A stretch of 64,000 bases of DNA from positions 104,470 to 168,469 of the forward strand of contig CAKRHR010000001.1 in NCBI GenBank assembly GCA_934339005.1, given 5' to 3'. The stretch is from an uncultured Catenibacillus sp. (GTDB lineage Bacteria; Bacillota; Clostridia; Lachnospirales; Lachnospiraceae). The notes beneath the pieces were generated by a model. The model was not told the origin of the DNA. It did not search any database and saw only the letters and a list, made by a program, of their open reading frames with translations. Position 1 is the first letter of the stretch, and each line of letters opens with the position of its first letter. The position numbers and the translations under genes are program-made. Positions 26,613 through 36,060 of the stretch are shown piece after piece.

Positions 26613-27371
26613 ATGTTTACGAAAAGAATTATACCATGCCTGGATGTTAACAACGGCAGAGTTGTCAAGGGTGTGAATTTTGTGGATTTAAAGGATGCCG
26701 GTGACCCGGTGGAAATTGCTGAAGCCTACGATAAAAGCGGGGCGGACGAGCTGATTTTCCTTGATATTACAGCATCAAGCGATGCAAGAAATACAGTTGT
26801 GGATTTAGTGCGTAAGGTTGCCGAAAAAGTATTTATCCCATTTACAGTGGGCGGCGGTATTCGTACCGTGGATGATTTTAAGACACTTTTGCGTGAAGGC
26901 GCAGACAAGATTTCTGTTAACAGTGCGGCAATTAACCGCCCTGAACTTGTGGCGGAAGCTGCAGACAAATTTGGCAGTCAGTGTGTTGTGGTGGCGATTG
27001 ATGCTAAACGTCGTCAGGATGGTGGCTGGAACATTTATAAAAATGGCGGACGTATCGATGTGGGGATTGATGCCGTTGAATGGGCGATTAAGATGAATGA
27101 ACTCGGCGCAGGAGAGATTATGCTTACAAGTATGGATTGCGATGGTACAAAGGCCGGTTATGATATTGAGCTGACAAAAACGATTGCAGATAATGTAAAC
27201 ATCCCTGTCATTGCTTCCGGCGGCGCAGGTACCATGGAACATTTTTATGATGCCTTAACAGAAGGTCATGCAGATGCAGCACTGGCAGCTTCGTTATTTC
27301 ATTATAAAGAACTGGAAATTAATACGTTAAAGAAATATTTAAATGAACGTGGCGTGAGTGTGCGGTTGTAA
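26613..27371 (+). CDS. hisF: Imidazole glycerol phosphate synthase, cyclase subunit HisF
   Basis: A 252-residue TIM-barrel cyclase that uses ammonia from HisH to form IGP and AICAR from PRFAR. Seen: MFTKRIIPCLDVNNGRVVKG with the catalytic Asp11, AIDAKR, the second catalytic Asp in SMDCDGTK, and the phosphate-binding GGAG. The start at 26613 has GGGAGAGGA a few bases upstream; the longer frame from 26499 overlaps hisH and is a shadow. It directly follows hisH, and ung follows 24 bases later. Confidence 0.97.
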   Translation: MFTKRIIPCLDVNNGRVVKGVNFVDLKDAGDPVEIAEAYDKSGADELIFLDITASSDARNTVVDLVRKVAEKVFIPFTVGGGIRTVDDFKTLLREGADKISVNSAAINRPELVAEAADKFGSQCVVVAIDAKRRQDGGWNIYKNGGRIDVGIDAVEWAIKMNELGAGEIMLTSMDCDGTKAGYDIELTKTIADNVNIPVIASGGAGTMEHFYDALTEGHADAALAASLFHYKELEINTLKKYLNERGVSVRL

Positions 27372-27395
27372 AAATTAAGAGAGAAGGTAATATAT

Positions 27396-28076
27396 ATGGC
27401 AGCGATTTCAAATGACTGGGCAGAACCGCTTGCCCCTGAATTTAAAAAGCCTTATTATGCAAAATTATATCGTACGATTAAAGAAGAATATCAGACAAGA
27501 CAGATTTTCCCTGAACCGAACGACATTTTTAATGCCTTTCACCTGACTCCGTTATCAGATGTGAAGGTTGTGATCTTGGGTCAGGATCCATATCATAATG
27601 ACGGACAGGCACACGGGCTGTGCTTTTCAGTAAAGCCGGATGTGGATATTCCACCGTCACTTGTTAATATTTATCAGGAATTACATGATGATCTTGGTTG
27701 TAAGATTCCAAATAACGGTTATCTTGAAAAGTGGGCAAAACAGGGCGTGCTGATGCTCAATACTGTACTGACGGTGCGTGCACATCAGGCAAATTCCCAT
27801 CGTGGTATCGGCTGGGAAGAATTTACAGATGCAGCAATTCGTATTTTAAATGAGCAGGACAGACCGATGGTATTTATTCTGTGGGGCAGACCGGCTCAGA
27901 TGAAAAAATCCATGCTTACAAATCCAAAGCATTTGATTTTGGAAGCACCACATCCTAGCCCGCTGTCAGCATACAGAGGTTTTTTCGGCAGCAAGCCGTT
28001 TAGCAAAACAAATCAATTTCTGGAGGCACACGGTCTGACACCGATTGACTGGCAGATAGAAGATGTTGAAAGATAG
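27396..28076 (+). CDS. ung: Uracil-DNA glycosylase, family 1
   Basis: A 226-residue Ung that removes uracil from DNA as the first step of base-excision repair. Seen: the water-activating loop VVILGQDPYHNDGQAHGLCF, the GRPAQ segment and the DNA-minor-groove loop APHPSPLSAYRGFFG. Length is the family norm. It starts 24 bases after hisF with GAGAAGG upstream, so it probably shares the hisHF transcript, an unusual mix of biosynthesis and repair. Confidence 0.97.
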   Translation: MAAISNDWAEPLAPEFKKPYYAKLYRTIKEEYQTRQIFPEPNDIFNAFHLTPLSDVKVVILGQDPYHNDGQAHGLCFSVKPDVDIPPSLVNIYQELHDDLGCKIPNNGYLEKWAKQGVLMLNTVLTVRAHQANSHRGIGWEEFTDAAIRILNEQDRPMVFILWGRPAQMKKSMLTNPKHLILEAPHPSPLSAYRGFFGSKPFSKTNQFLEAHGLTPIDWQIEDVER

Positions 28077-28083
28077 AAAAAAA

Positions 28084-28118
28084 CAAGCGAAGCATTTTAA
28101 TGTTTCGCTTGTTTTTTT
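28084..28118. terminator. Bidirectional terminator between ung and the activase gene
   Basis: CAAGCGAA pairs with TTCGCTTG, continued by CATT/AATG, flanked by an A-run and TTTTTTT, so it serves both converging genes. Confidence 0.9.
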
Positions 28119-28125
28119 GTATATG

Positions 28126-31100
28126 TTATTTATTTTCTTCCATCTTAAGACGTTTATTTGCTGTAGCAAGCATCAGTTTGATACGGTTAATCTGGTTGAC
28201 TTCACTGGCACCTGGGTCATAGTCGATGGCGACGATATTAGCCTCCGGATACTGACGGCGAAGCTCCTTGATAACACCTTTACCAACGATGTGGTTTGGC
28301 AGACAGCCAAATGGCTGTGTACAAACGATGTTTGGTGCACCCTGATGAATCAGCTCAATCATTTCACCGGTTAAGAACCAGCCTTCACCGGTCTGATTGC
28401 CAAGAGAAACAATCGGTTCAGCATATTCAGCAAGTTCACTGATAACAGCCTGTTCTGTAAAGTGCTTACTTGCGGCAAGTTCTTTACGTGCTGTCTTTCT
28501 GATAAACTCAAGGAAAGAGATGCCCCAGTTGCTGATGATTGCGGCACGCTTTGTCTTACCAAGCTTTTCGTATTTGAAGTTTGTATTGTAGAAACAGTAA
28601 AGGAAGAAATCCAAAAGGTCAGGCATAACCGCTTCGGCACCTTCTGCTTCAAGCAAATCGACAATATAGTTGTTGGCGGAAGGAGAGAATTTAACAAGAA
28701 TTTCCCCGACGATACCAACGCGTGGTTTCTTAAGATTTTCATCAATTGGCAGTTCATCAAATTCATGAATGATATCTTTGACATTCTGTGCAAAGGAACG
28801 TTTGTTTCTGCCAACTAAAGAATCTATACAAATATTTTTCCATTTCTCATGCAGCTCATTGGCTGAACCCTTCACAAGCTCATAAGGACGCATACGGTAA
28901 AGTACACGCATAAATACATCGCCATAAACAATAGCCTGGAAAGCGGCTTTAATTAACGGCAGTGTGAACTTGAATCCCGGGTTTTTCTCAAGACCCTGTG
29001 CACTGACGGAAATTACCGGAATGTGTGCCATATTGGCATTGCCAAGGGCACGGCGGATAAATCCGACATAGTTGGTGGCACGGCAGCCACCACCGGTCTG
29101 TGACATTGCGACAGCAACTTTACTTAAATCATATTTACCGGAGAGCAGTGCTTTCATGATCTGACCGACAACGCAGATGGATGGATAGCAGGCATCATTA
29201 TTTACATATTTCAGACCGATATCAATCGCTTCTTTATCACAGTCAGGAAGCAACTCAACGTTCAGACCATTTTCGCGAAGCGCCGGTGCAAGCAGATCAA
29301 AATGCAGCGGTGACATGTTTGGAATCAGGATTGTATAATCTTTGGACATTTCCTTTGTGAAAATGACACGCTTATGTGCACTTGATTCTAAATGTCCGGT
29401 AATATGACGCTGGTCACGCATCTTAATTGCTGCGATTAATGAACGGATACGGATGCGGGCAGCACCTAAGTTGCTGACTTCATCGATTTTCAGACAAGTA
29501 TAAAGTCTGCCTGAACCGTTCATAATATCTTTGACCTGGTCTGTCGTTACGGCATCAAGACCGCAGCCAAAGGAGTTTAACTGAATAATTTCAAGATCAT
29601 TATTTGCTTTAACCACCTGTGCGGCTCTGTAAAGTCTGGAGTGATACATCCACTGGTCAGATACGATTAATGGTCGTTCCACCTGTGCCAGATGGGCGAT
29701 GCTGTCTTCTGTAAATACAGCCAGACCGTAAGATGTAATCAGTTCAGGAATACCGTGGTTAATCTCACCATCAATATGATATGGACGGCCTGCAAGGACG
29801 ATACCCTTCATATGATGCTCTTTGATATAAGCCAGGGTTTCTTCACCTTTAGCCTGCATATCCAGGTGTGCATTTTCAAGTTCAAGCCATGCTTTGTTGC
29901 AGGCCTGCATGATTTCTTTTTTAGGTATATTAAATTTAGTACCGATTTCCTCATTCATACGTTTGATAATATGGTCGATATTATCAAGAGAGAGGAATGG
30001 ATTCATAAATGTAATCTTATCGTCTTTTAATTCTTCAACATTATTTTTAATGTTTTCAGAATAAGAAGTAACGATTGGGCAGTTATAATGGTTATTTGAA
30101 TCCGGTGTTTCATTTCGTTCATACGGAATGGACGGATAGAAAATAAAATCAATGCCCTGTTTTAAAAGCCACATGATGTGACCGTGCACAAGCTTTGCCG
30201 GGTAGCAGACAGATTCACTAGGAATGGATTCAATACCCAGAGAATAAATCTTGGCAGAAGACTGTGGTGATAAAACAACCTTAAATCCGAGTTCGTTAAA
30301 GAAAGTGAACCAGAATGGGAAGTTTTCGTACATATTTAAAACACGTGGAATACCGACTGTACCTCTGAAAGCCAGGTCATCGGACAGAGGTTTGTAATCC
30401 AGCATACGTTTTAATTTGTAAGCAAACAGGTTTGGAATATCATCCTTTTTCTTGGATTTGCCAAGACCGATTTCGCATCGGTTACCTGTGATAAACTGAC
30501 GGCCGCCGGAGAAACGGTTGATTGTCAGGTGGCAGTTATTTGTACAGCCCTTACATCTTGTCATGCTTGTTGTATACTGCAGTCCGATAATCTTATCCAG
30601 AGAGAGCATACTGGATTCTGTACCGTCATAACGTTCACGGGCAATTAAGGCAGCACCGAAAGCACCCATGATACCGGCGATGTCCGGACGGATGGCTTCA
30701 CACTGAGAAATCTTTTCAAAGCTTCGAAGTACGGCATCATTGTAGAATGTACCACCCTGAACAACGATTTTGTTGCCTAGGTCTTTCGGGTCAGTCAGTT
30801 TGATAACCTTAAGCAGGGCATTCTTAATAACAGAATAAGCAAGTCCGGCAGAAATATCACCGACGCTGGCACCTTCTTTTTGTGCCTGCTTAACGTTGGA
30901 ATTCATAAATACAGTACATCTGGAACCAAGGTCAATTGGTGCAGGTGCAAATAAAGCTACTTTGGCGAAATCTTCGATTTTGTAATTTAAGGATTTTGCG
31001 AAAGTTTCAATAAATGAACCGCAGCCTGAAGAACAGGCTTCATTTAACTGTACACTGTCTACGGAATTGTTGCGAATCTTGATACATTTCATATCCTGAC

Positions 31101-32385
31101 CGCCGATATCAAGAATACAGTCAACATCTGGTTCAAAGAAAGCTGCCGCATAATAATGTGCTACAGTTTCAACTTCACCCTCATCAAGCATCAGCGCTGC
31201 TTTAATAAGTGCTTCACCGTAACCTGTAGAACAGGAATTAACGATACGTGCACTGTCAGGCATCTGTTCTGTGATTTCTTTGATGGCACGGATAGTTGTA
31301 TTTAACGGGCTGCCGTTGTTGCTGCTGTAGAAGGAGTACAATAATGTACCGTCCTCGCCAATAACAGCGACTTTTGTTGTGGTAGAACCGGCATCGATAC
31401 CAAGGAAACAGTCACCTTCGTAGTCGGCGAGAGAACCTTTGGCAATAGTGTGCTGGTTATGTCGTTTTGTAAATTCTTCGTAGTCGGCTTCGTTCTTAAA
31501 TAATGGTTCCATACGCTGGGATTCAGCCTGGATCTCAATATCACCTGAAAGTAGTGTGATCAAATCAGACATATCTGTGCTTGCATCTTCTTTATAATTT
31601 AATGCGGCACCGATAGCTGCAAACAGATGTGAATTGTCAGGGGCGATAATCGCATCACCTGTCAGATTCAGTGTACGGATAAAGCAGTTACGCAGCTCTG
31701 ATAAAAAGTGCAGCGGACCACCGAGGAAAGCAACGTTGCCACGAATCGGTTTACCGCAGGCAAGACCACTGATTGTCTGGTTGACAACCGCCTGGAAAAT
31801 AGATACGGAAAGGTCTTCTTTGGTAGCACCTTCATTAATTAATGGCTGAATATCGGATTTGGCAAATACACCACAGCGGGCTGCGATTGGATAAACAGCT
31901 TTGTAATTTTTCGCGTATTCATTCAGACCTGAAGCATCTGTCTGAAGCAGTGATGCCATCTGGTCGATAAATGAACCTGTACCGCCGGCACAGATACCGT
32001 TCATACGCTGTTCGATATTGCCGCCTGTAAAATAAATAATCTTGGCATCTTCACCACCAAGTTCGATAGCTACGTCTGTCTGGGGTGCGTAAAGTTCAAG
32101 GGCTGTAGATACAGAAATAACCTCCTGTACAAAAGGTACGTCAATGACTTTGGATAAAGACATACCGCCTGAACCTGTAATCATTGGATGCAGTGTTGCA
32201 TCGCCGAGTTTGTCATAAGCTTTTTGAACAAGTGAAAGCAGTGTTTCACGGATGTTTGCAAAATGACGTTCATAATCTGAGAATAAGACATTTTTATCGG
32301 CATCAAGAACAGCGATTTTGACTGTTGTCGAGCCGATATCAATACCTAAGGAATATGTAGGTTTTATCATACGTGCAATGGCCAA
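28126..32385 (-). CDS. Giant 2-hydroxyacyl-CoA dehydratase activator ATPase
   Basis: A 1419-residue protein. Two BadF/HgdC-type ATPase domains are seen, at about 10-270 (SLGIDIGSTTVKIAVLD, then CAGGTGSFIDQ and RCGVFAKSDIQ) and about 327-590 (FLGIDAGSTTTKVAVIG, then ACSSGCGSFIETFA); then a DUF2229-like part (about 690-900) and a C-terminal HgdB/C-like part. In the smaller known activators, two conserved Cys hold a [4Fe-4S] cluster at a dimer interface and ATP-driven electrons are passed to a dehydratase. Here no dehydratase subunits are nearby. The start is a TTG with AGGAGGT ten bases upstream; an ATG at 32370 is too far from it. The natural substrate of the giant form is unknown. Confidence 0.9.
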   Translation of the reverse strand: MAIARMIKPTYSLGIDIGSTTVKIAVLDADKNVLFSDYERHFANIRETLLSLVQKAYDKLGDATLHPMITGSGGMSLSKVIDVPFVQEVISVSTALELYAPQTDVAIELGGEDAKIIYFTGGNIEQRMNGICAGGTGSFIDQMASLLQTDASGLNEYAKNYKAVYPIAARCGVFAKSDIQPLINEGATKEDLSVSIFQAVVNQTISGLACGKPIRGNVAFLGGPLHFLSELRNCFIRTLNLTGDAIIAPDNSHLFAAIGAALNYKEDASTDMSDLITLLSGDIEIQAESQRMEPLFKNEADYEEFTKRHNQHTIAKGSLADYEGDCFLGIDAGSTTTKVAVIGEDGTLLYSFYSSNNGSPLNTTIRAIKEITEQMPDSARIVNSCSTGYGEALIKAALMLDEGEVETVAHYYAAAFFEPDVDCILDIGGQDMKCIKIRNNSVDSVQLNEACSSGCGSFIETFAKSLNYKIEDFAKVALFAPAPIDLGSRCTVFMNSNVKQAQKEGASVGDISAGLAYSVIKNALLKVIKLTDPKDLGNKIVVQGGTFYNDAVLRSFEKISQCEAIRPDIAGIMGAFGAALIARERYDGTESSMLSLDKIIGLQYTTSMTRCKGCTNNCHLTINRFSGGRQFITGNRCEIGLGKSKKKDDIPNLFAYKLKRMLDYKPLSDDLAFRGTVGIPRVLNMYENFPFWFTFFNELGFKVVLSPQSSAKIYSLGIESIPSESVCYPAKLVHGHIMWLLKQGIDFIFYPSIPYERNETPDSNNHYNCPIVTSYSENIKNNVEELKDDKITFMNPFLSLDNIDHIIKRMNEEIGTKFNIPKKEIMQACNKAWLELENAHLDMQAKGEETLAYIKEHHMKGIVLAGRPYHIDGEINHGIPELITSYGLAVFTEDSIAHLAQVERPLIVSDQWMYHSRLYRAAQVVKANNDLEIIQLNSFGCGLDAVTTDQVKDIMNGSGRLYTCLKIDEVSNLGAARIRIRSLIAAIKMRDQRHITGHLESSAHKRVIFTKEMSKDYTILIPNMSPLHFDLLAPALRENGLNVELLPDCDKEAIDIGLKYVNNDACYPSICVVGQIMKALLSGKYDLSKVAVAMSQTGGGCRATNYVGFIRRALGNANMAHIPVISVSAQGLEKNPGFKFTLPLIKAAFQAIVYGDVFMRVLYRMRPYELVKGSANELHEKWKNICIDSLVGRNKRSFAQNVKDIIHEFDELPIDENLKKPRVGIVGEILVKFSPSANNYIVDLLEAEGAEAVMPDLLDFFLYCFYNTNFKYEKLGKTKRAAIISNWGISFLEFIRKTARKELAASKHFTEQAVISELAEYAEPIVSLGNQTGEGWFLTGEMIELIHQGAPNIVCTQPFGCLPNHIVGKGVIKELRRQYPEANIVAIDYDPGASEVNQINRIKLMLATANKRLKMEENK

Positions 32386-32735
32386 AACGGCCTTTACCTC
32401 CTGTCTGTAAATTTTAATAACAGGTAACTCATAAAAACCCCTTTCGTGTGCAAAATGAATGGCATCAGGGGGTGAATAGTTACAATAGCAGATTTAAAAG
32501 GCCAAAAAATTTCTCATTATCTGAAGCAATTTAAATGAAAAATCTCTGACCTTTGATGTTCTTGTTCATGTAAAACATAGTTATTATACGCTAAACGATA
32601 TTAAAAAACAACACTAAAAACAGGAATATACTCTGTAAAAATTATTAAAATTTAATAAAATCTTCCTATTATATATGTCAAAATTACAGATATTGGCATA
32701 TACTGAAGGAAAACAACTGCAAACGGAGTATTCCT
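32386..32735. other. Divergent intergenic region
   Basis: A 350-base spacer between the activase gene (minus) and the LysM gene (plus). On the minus strand GGCC-GTTTT-GGCC forms a small hairpin whose loop and right arm hold the activase TTG start. Reading the minus strand, TTGACA at about 32685-32680 is followed 17 bases later by TTATTA, a possible weak promoter. No ORF supported. Confidence 0.4.
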
Positions 32736-33131
32736 TTGAATTATTATAGTGATGGTGTTTATGCGACGGAGGGCATTTGCTGCAAGGGCATAGTGCATAC
32801 AATCAGGAAAGGAGATACACTATATAAAATCAGCCGCATTTATGGTGTGACTGTTGAACAGCTTATGGATGCCAATGAGGATATGAATGTCTACAATCTT
32901 GAAATCGGTTCCCCAATCTGCGTACCGATTTCAGACCGGCCAAGACCAAACCGGGGCATTCCTTATACGGTGAGAGCAGAGGATGATTTAAACAGCATTT
33001 TAAAGCTGTTTAATATGACATTTGATACATTTGCACGGTATAATCCACAGCTTATGCCGATACCTTTGGAGGAAAATTCAGTGATATTTATCCCACCGGA
33101 TAAAATATTACGTGATGTTGACAACGATTGA
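32736..33131 (+). CDS. Protein with two LysM domains
   Basis: A 131-residue protein with a clear LysM domain at about 16-65 (HTIRKGDTLYKISRIYGVTV, then MDANEDMNVYNLEIGSPICV) and a second, degenerate one at about 73-125 ending in VIFIPP. LysM binds peptidoglycan or chitin-type glycans; clostridial proteins of this size are often spore-coat or cortex associated. No signal peptide is seen, which fits delivery in the mother cell. The start is a TTG with CGGAG 7 bases upstream. It is the first gene of the 33-39 kb cluster. Confidence 0.85.
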   Translation: MNYYSDGVYATEGICCKGIVHTIRKGDTLYKISRIYGVTVEQLMDANEDMNVYNLEIGSPICVPISDRPRPNRGIPYTVRAEDDLNSILKLFNMTFDTFARYNPQLMPIPLEENSVIFIPPDKILRDVDND

Positions 33132-33165
33132 CAGCTTGTTTATAATGAAACAATAGACGAAAATA

Positions 33166-33201
33166 TCGGGAGTTTCAGCTCAAAAAAGCCGTGAACTCCC
33201 G
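33166..33201 (+). other. Hairpin between LysM and rhomboid-like genes
   Basis: CGGGAGTTTCA pairs with TGAACTCCCG with one bulged T. No T-run follows, and the next gene's ribosome site begins ten bases later. It may be a weak terminator, an RNA stabiliser or a translational control element. Confidence 0.55.
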
Positions 33202-33222
33202 TGATAAAACGAGGTGAAAAAA

Positions 33223-34122
33223 TTGAGTCAGCTTATAGATAAAATGGAAAGAAAATTCGGACGATATGCGATTCGTAATCTTATGCTTTATATCAGTATA
33301 TTATATGCGTTGGGTTATGTGATTATGACGATTGCACCGACTTTTTATTATCAGTATTTATCATTAAATTTTGCAGCGATTTTCAGAGGTCAGATTTGGC
33401 GTCTTGTGACGTTTATTATTTATCCTACAGATACAAATCTGATTTTTTTGATTATTTCGCTGTATTTTTACAATTTTTTGGGACGTACATTGGAAAATAT
33501 CTGGGGTGCTTTCAAATTTAATCTGTATTATTTTACAGGTTTGATTCTGACTATTCTCGCAAGCATGATTATTTATCTTGTGACAGGCGATGTATGGCTG
33601 ATGGGTACACAGTATTTGAATATGTCTATCTTTATGGCATTTGCTGTGACAATTCCGGACATGCAGGTACTTTTGATGTTCCTGATTCCGATTAAGGTAA
33701 AGTGGCTGGCATATTTAGATGGTGCATTGCTTGCAGTGGATTTTGTGCGTGGACTGATAAATGGTCAGTATGGTACATGTTTTTCCATCGTTGTCTGCTT
33801 TTTGAACTTCTTTATTTTCTTCTTTGCATTTATGCGCAGAAGTTATTCACCAAAGCAGTTTATCCGCAGACAGCAGTTTAAAAAGGCAGCACAGCGAGGC
33901 TATCAGAGTACTGGCAGTTACAATGGCAATGGTCCTGCATTTACAGGAGGTGCCGGTGCCGCACCAAATCGCGGAGGCAAAAAGATTACAAGACATCATT
34001 GTGCTGTGTGCGGCCGTACTGAACTTGACGGGGATGAGCTGGAATTCAGATTCTGCTCAAAATGCAATGGCAATTACGAATATTGTCAGGATCATTTATA
34101 TACGCATACACATGTGCAGTAA
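33223..34122 (+). CDS. Rhomboid/Derlin-like membrane protein with C-terminal zinc ribbon
   Basis: A 299-residue protein with about six transmembrane helices at 15-205 and a rhomboid/Derlin-like IFRGQIWRLVTFI segment. The serine-protease motif GxSG is absent: the equivalent place reads GTQYLNMS, so it is probably not a protease. After a Gly/Ala-rich linker comes a zinc-binding tail with HHCAVCG, CSKC and CQDH. The start is TTG 33223 because GAGGTGA just upstream is a good ribosome site; the GTG at 33214 would lie inside that site. Role unknown; perhaps membrane protein quality control. Next to LysM and uncharacterised genes. Confidence 0.75.
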   Translation: MSQLIDKMERKFGRYAIRNLMLYISILYALGYVIMTIAPTFYYQYLSLNFAAIFRGQIWRLVTFIIYPTDTNLIFLIISLYFYNFLGRTLENIWGAFKFNLYYFTGLILTILASMIIYLVTGDVWLMGTQYLNMSIFMAFAVTIPDMQVLLMFLIPIKVKWLAYLDGALLAVDFVRGLINGQYGTCFSIVVCFLNFFIFFFAFMRRSYSPKQFIRRQQFKKAAQRGYQSTGSYNGNGPAFTGGAGAAPNRGGKKITRHHCAVCGRTELDGDELEFRFCSKCNGNYEYCQDHLYTHTHVQ

Positions 34123-34224
34123 CACAACATCAATGTCAAAAAGTCAAACACCTTATCGTTCAGGCGTGAACGGCGTTATATGGGAGTTTGAGGTATAAAA
34201 ACAATTCAACAGGAGATTTTTAAC

Positions 34225-35730
34225 GTGGATTTAAACAAATTGATTAAAGACATCAAAAGAGGCAAGAATATAGAACAGAGTCTGCCGGATTATGCAGGTG
34301 CGCTGGCAGGTTCTTATTATAACCAGGCACTTTACATGCTGGCGATGGATTTGACATCCGATTACGATTTGATTCGTGAAGATACAGGCGCTGACAGCGC
34401 ATATGTCCAGCAATTACTGGACGAATTGACAGAGATTATCGATGCGGCAGTGATTAAAGATACACATTTTGCAGATGCATTTAACGGAAGTGTAAAAGAT
34501 GATTTAAAAGAGGCTGCAGAAGATGGTGCAAATGAAAATACAGATGAAAAAGCAACAGATGCTATGAAAACGTTAGCAAAACGTACTGAAGCAATCCGAA
34601 ATGCCATTTTAAAGAAGCTTGATACTTTTGGTGGATATACTTATTTTATGCAGATTTATGAATATATTTTAAATCGTATGGAAAACAGTGCAGCAGGCAC
34701 AGAAAATACAGATGCCAAAGCATTTGCAGGTGAACTGCTTTCCGTGATTTCAGCGGATACAGACGTTGAGTCTGTAAATATGAAGATACAGGAAGTACTT
34801 GGCGAATTGCCGGTACGTCTGACTGCAGGACGATTCTTTGATATGATTAAACAGGGTTGCAAATGCTATACAGGCACACGCAATGATATTGTGGATGCAT
34901 TTATGGAGAGTATTGAGCGCTGTGCGAGACCGGTGACTTTGGAAACACTGGATGCATCTTACGCTGATTTATATGATTTGTGCAAGACACTTTATGAAAC
35001 AGATTTGGCAGCGGCTGACGAGGCTAAAAGAACTGAGCTTACAGAGCAGATGGAACAGGCTGCTGTTTATCTCACCGAGATGATTCGGTCATATGTGTAT
35101 CTTGCAGACCTTGTCAATGATGTATGGCTTATAACAATGACACGTCCATATGTTGTCAGCTTTAATAAAGACATGACAAAATCTGTCACTGTTATTCATG
35201 AATTTATGAAGTCAGAAAATAAAGGTACTTTCCTGACACCGGATGAAGATATTGTTGGACTGCTTCGTGAACTGACAGACCGACAGGAGGTTTATCAGGG
35301 CGAGCATATGATGCTTGAGGATGCTTTATTCAGTATTGTGACTGAGCGACGCGATGCGATTGATGAATTGCAATTAACAGAAGTATTTGAATATTTAAAG
35401 ACATGTGCATTGATTACTTCAACAGCCATTATTGGTGAAGTGAAGTCTTATGAACAATTCTTTGCTGTGGATACGGCATATATTGAAAATGCTGTGGCAA
35501 AGCTTGAAACACATTTTAAATCTGTATTTGAAACTGTGGACCGTATGAAAAAACGTTCAATGATGGCATTGACAATTGGTAGCCTTCCCGTTGTATTTGA
35601 CAGCATGGAGGAGGTTGAGGATTATATCGTCTACACACTTGACAGTTGTCGTGATGTTGCCGAAAAAGCAGCCAGCATGAATCTGCTCAGACAGATGTTT
35701 ATGAGTCCACAGCCAGAGGTAAATGAATGA
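34225..35730 (+). CDS. Uncharacterised 501-residue helical protein
   Basis: I do not recognise a family. The protein is almost entirely predicted helical, acidic, with no signal peptide or transmembrane segment and no enzymatic motif. It begins MDLNKLIKDIKRGKNIEQSL and is rich in Glu/Asp/Thr/Ala. The start is a GTG with AGGAGA 8 bases upstream. Its stop overlaps the ATG of the next gene (ATGA), so the two products are probably made together and may form a complex. Context: downstream of the rhomboid-like protein and upstream of DUF2953/YtfJ. Confidence 0.75.
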   Translation: MDLNKLIKDIKRGKNIEQSLPDYAGALAGSYYNQALYMLAMDLTSDYDLIREDTGADSAYVQQLLDELTEIIDAAVIKDTHFADAFNGSVKDDLKEAAEDGANENTDEKATDAMKTLAKRTEAIRNAILKKLDTFGGYTYFMQIYEYILNRMENSAAGTENTDAKAFAGELLSVISADTDVESVNMKIQEVLGELPVRLTAGRFFDMIKQGCKCYTGTRNDIVDAFMESIERCARPVTLETLDASYADLYDLCKTLYETDLAAADEAKRTELTEQMEQAAVYLTEMIRSYVYLADLVNDVWLITMTRPYVVSFNKDMTKSVTVIHEFMKSENKGTFLTPDEDIVGLLRELTDRQEVYQGEHMMLEDALFSIVTERRDAIDELQLTEVFEYLKTCALITSTAIIGEVKSYEQFFAVDTAYIENAVAKLETHFKSVFETVDRMKKRSMMALTIGSLPVVFDSMEEVEDYIVYTLDSCRDVAEKAASMNLLRQMFMSPQPEVNE

Positions 35731-36050
35731 AAACAAAAATTCGCTGGTATAAACACTTATACCTGAGTCCTTCCCTGGAGGATATGAAGCGTGTTGTTCG
35801 TTATGAAATTAAATACAAAAAAGTACCCATTGGGTATTACCTGCTGACATTGCCATCTACGCCAAACAATCTGTTTGACATATGGCGCAGCGAGCAGATA
35901 CACATGCCATGGATGAAAAATCAGGTGCTTGATGTTGTCGGTGTGGCAGCAAGCAAGGAAGAAGCCTGCGAGATGGCAGCATCGATTATTTATGAAACTT
36001 TTAAAGTCGATGAAACAGTGAATGTCAAAGCATATCTGGGATATAAATAA
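35727..36050 (+). CDS. Uncharacterised 107-residue protein
   Basis: I do not recognise this protein. It is soluble, basic at the N-terminus (KTKIRWYKHLYLS) and Tyr/Trp-rich, with a helical middle and the C-terminal end KVDETVNVKAYLGYK. It starts inside the stop codon of the 501-residue gene and is followed 10 bases after its stop by the DUF2953 gene, so four genes (34225-37620) are probably one operon. The tight coupling suggests a partner role for the larger protein. Confidence 0.72.
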   Translation: MKTKIRWYKHLYLSPSLEDMKRVVRYEIKYKKVPIGYYLLTLPSTPNNLFDIWRSEQIHMPWMKNQVLDVVGVAASKEEACEMAASIIYETFKVDETVNVKAYLGYK

Positions 36051-36060
36051 GGAGAGGAAG

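Noticed and set aside
33214..33222. GTG start of the rhomboid-like gene
   Set aside because: This GTG is inside the ribosome site GAGGTGA; the TTG at 33223 has the proper spacing.
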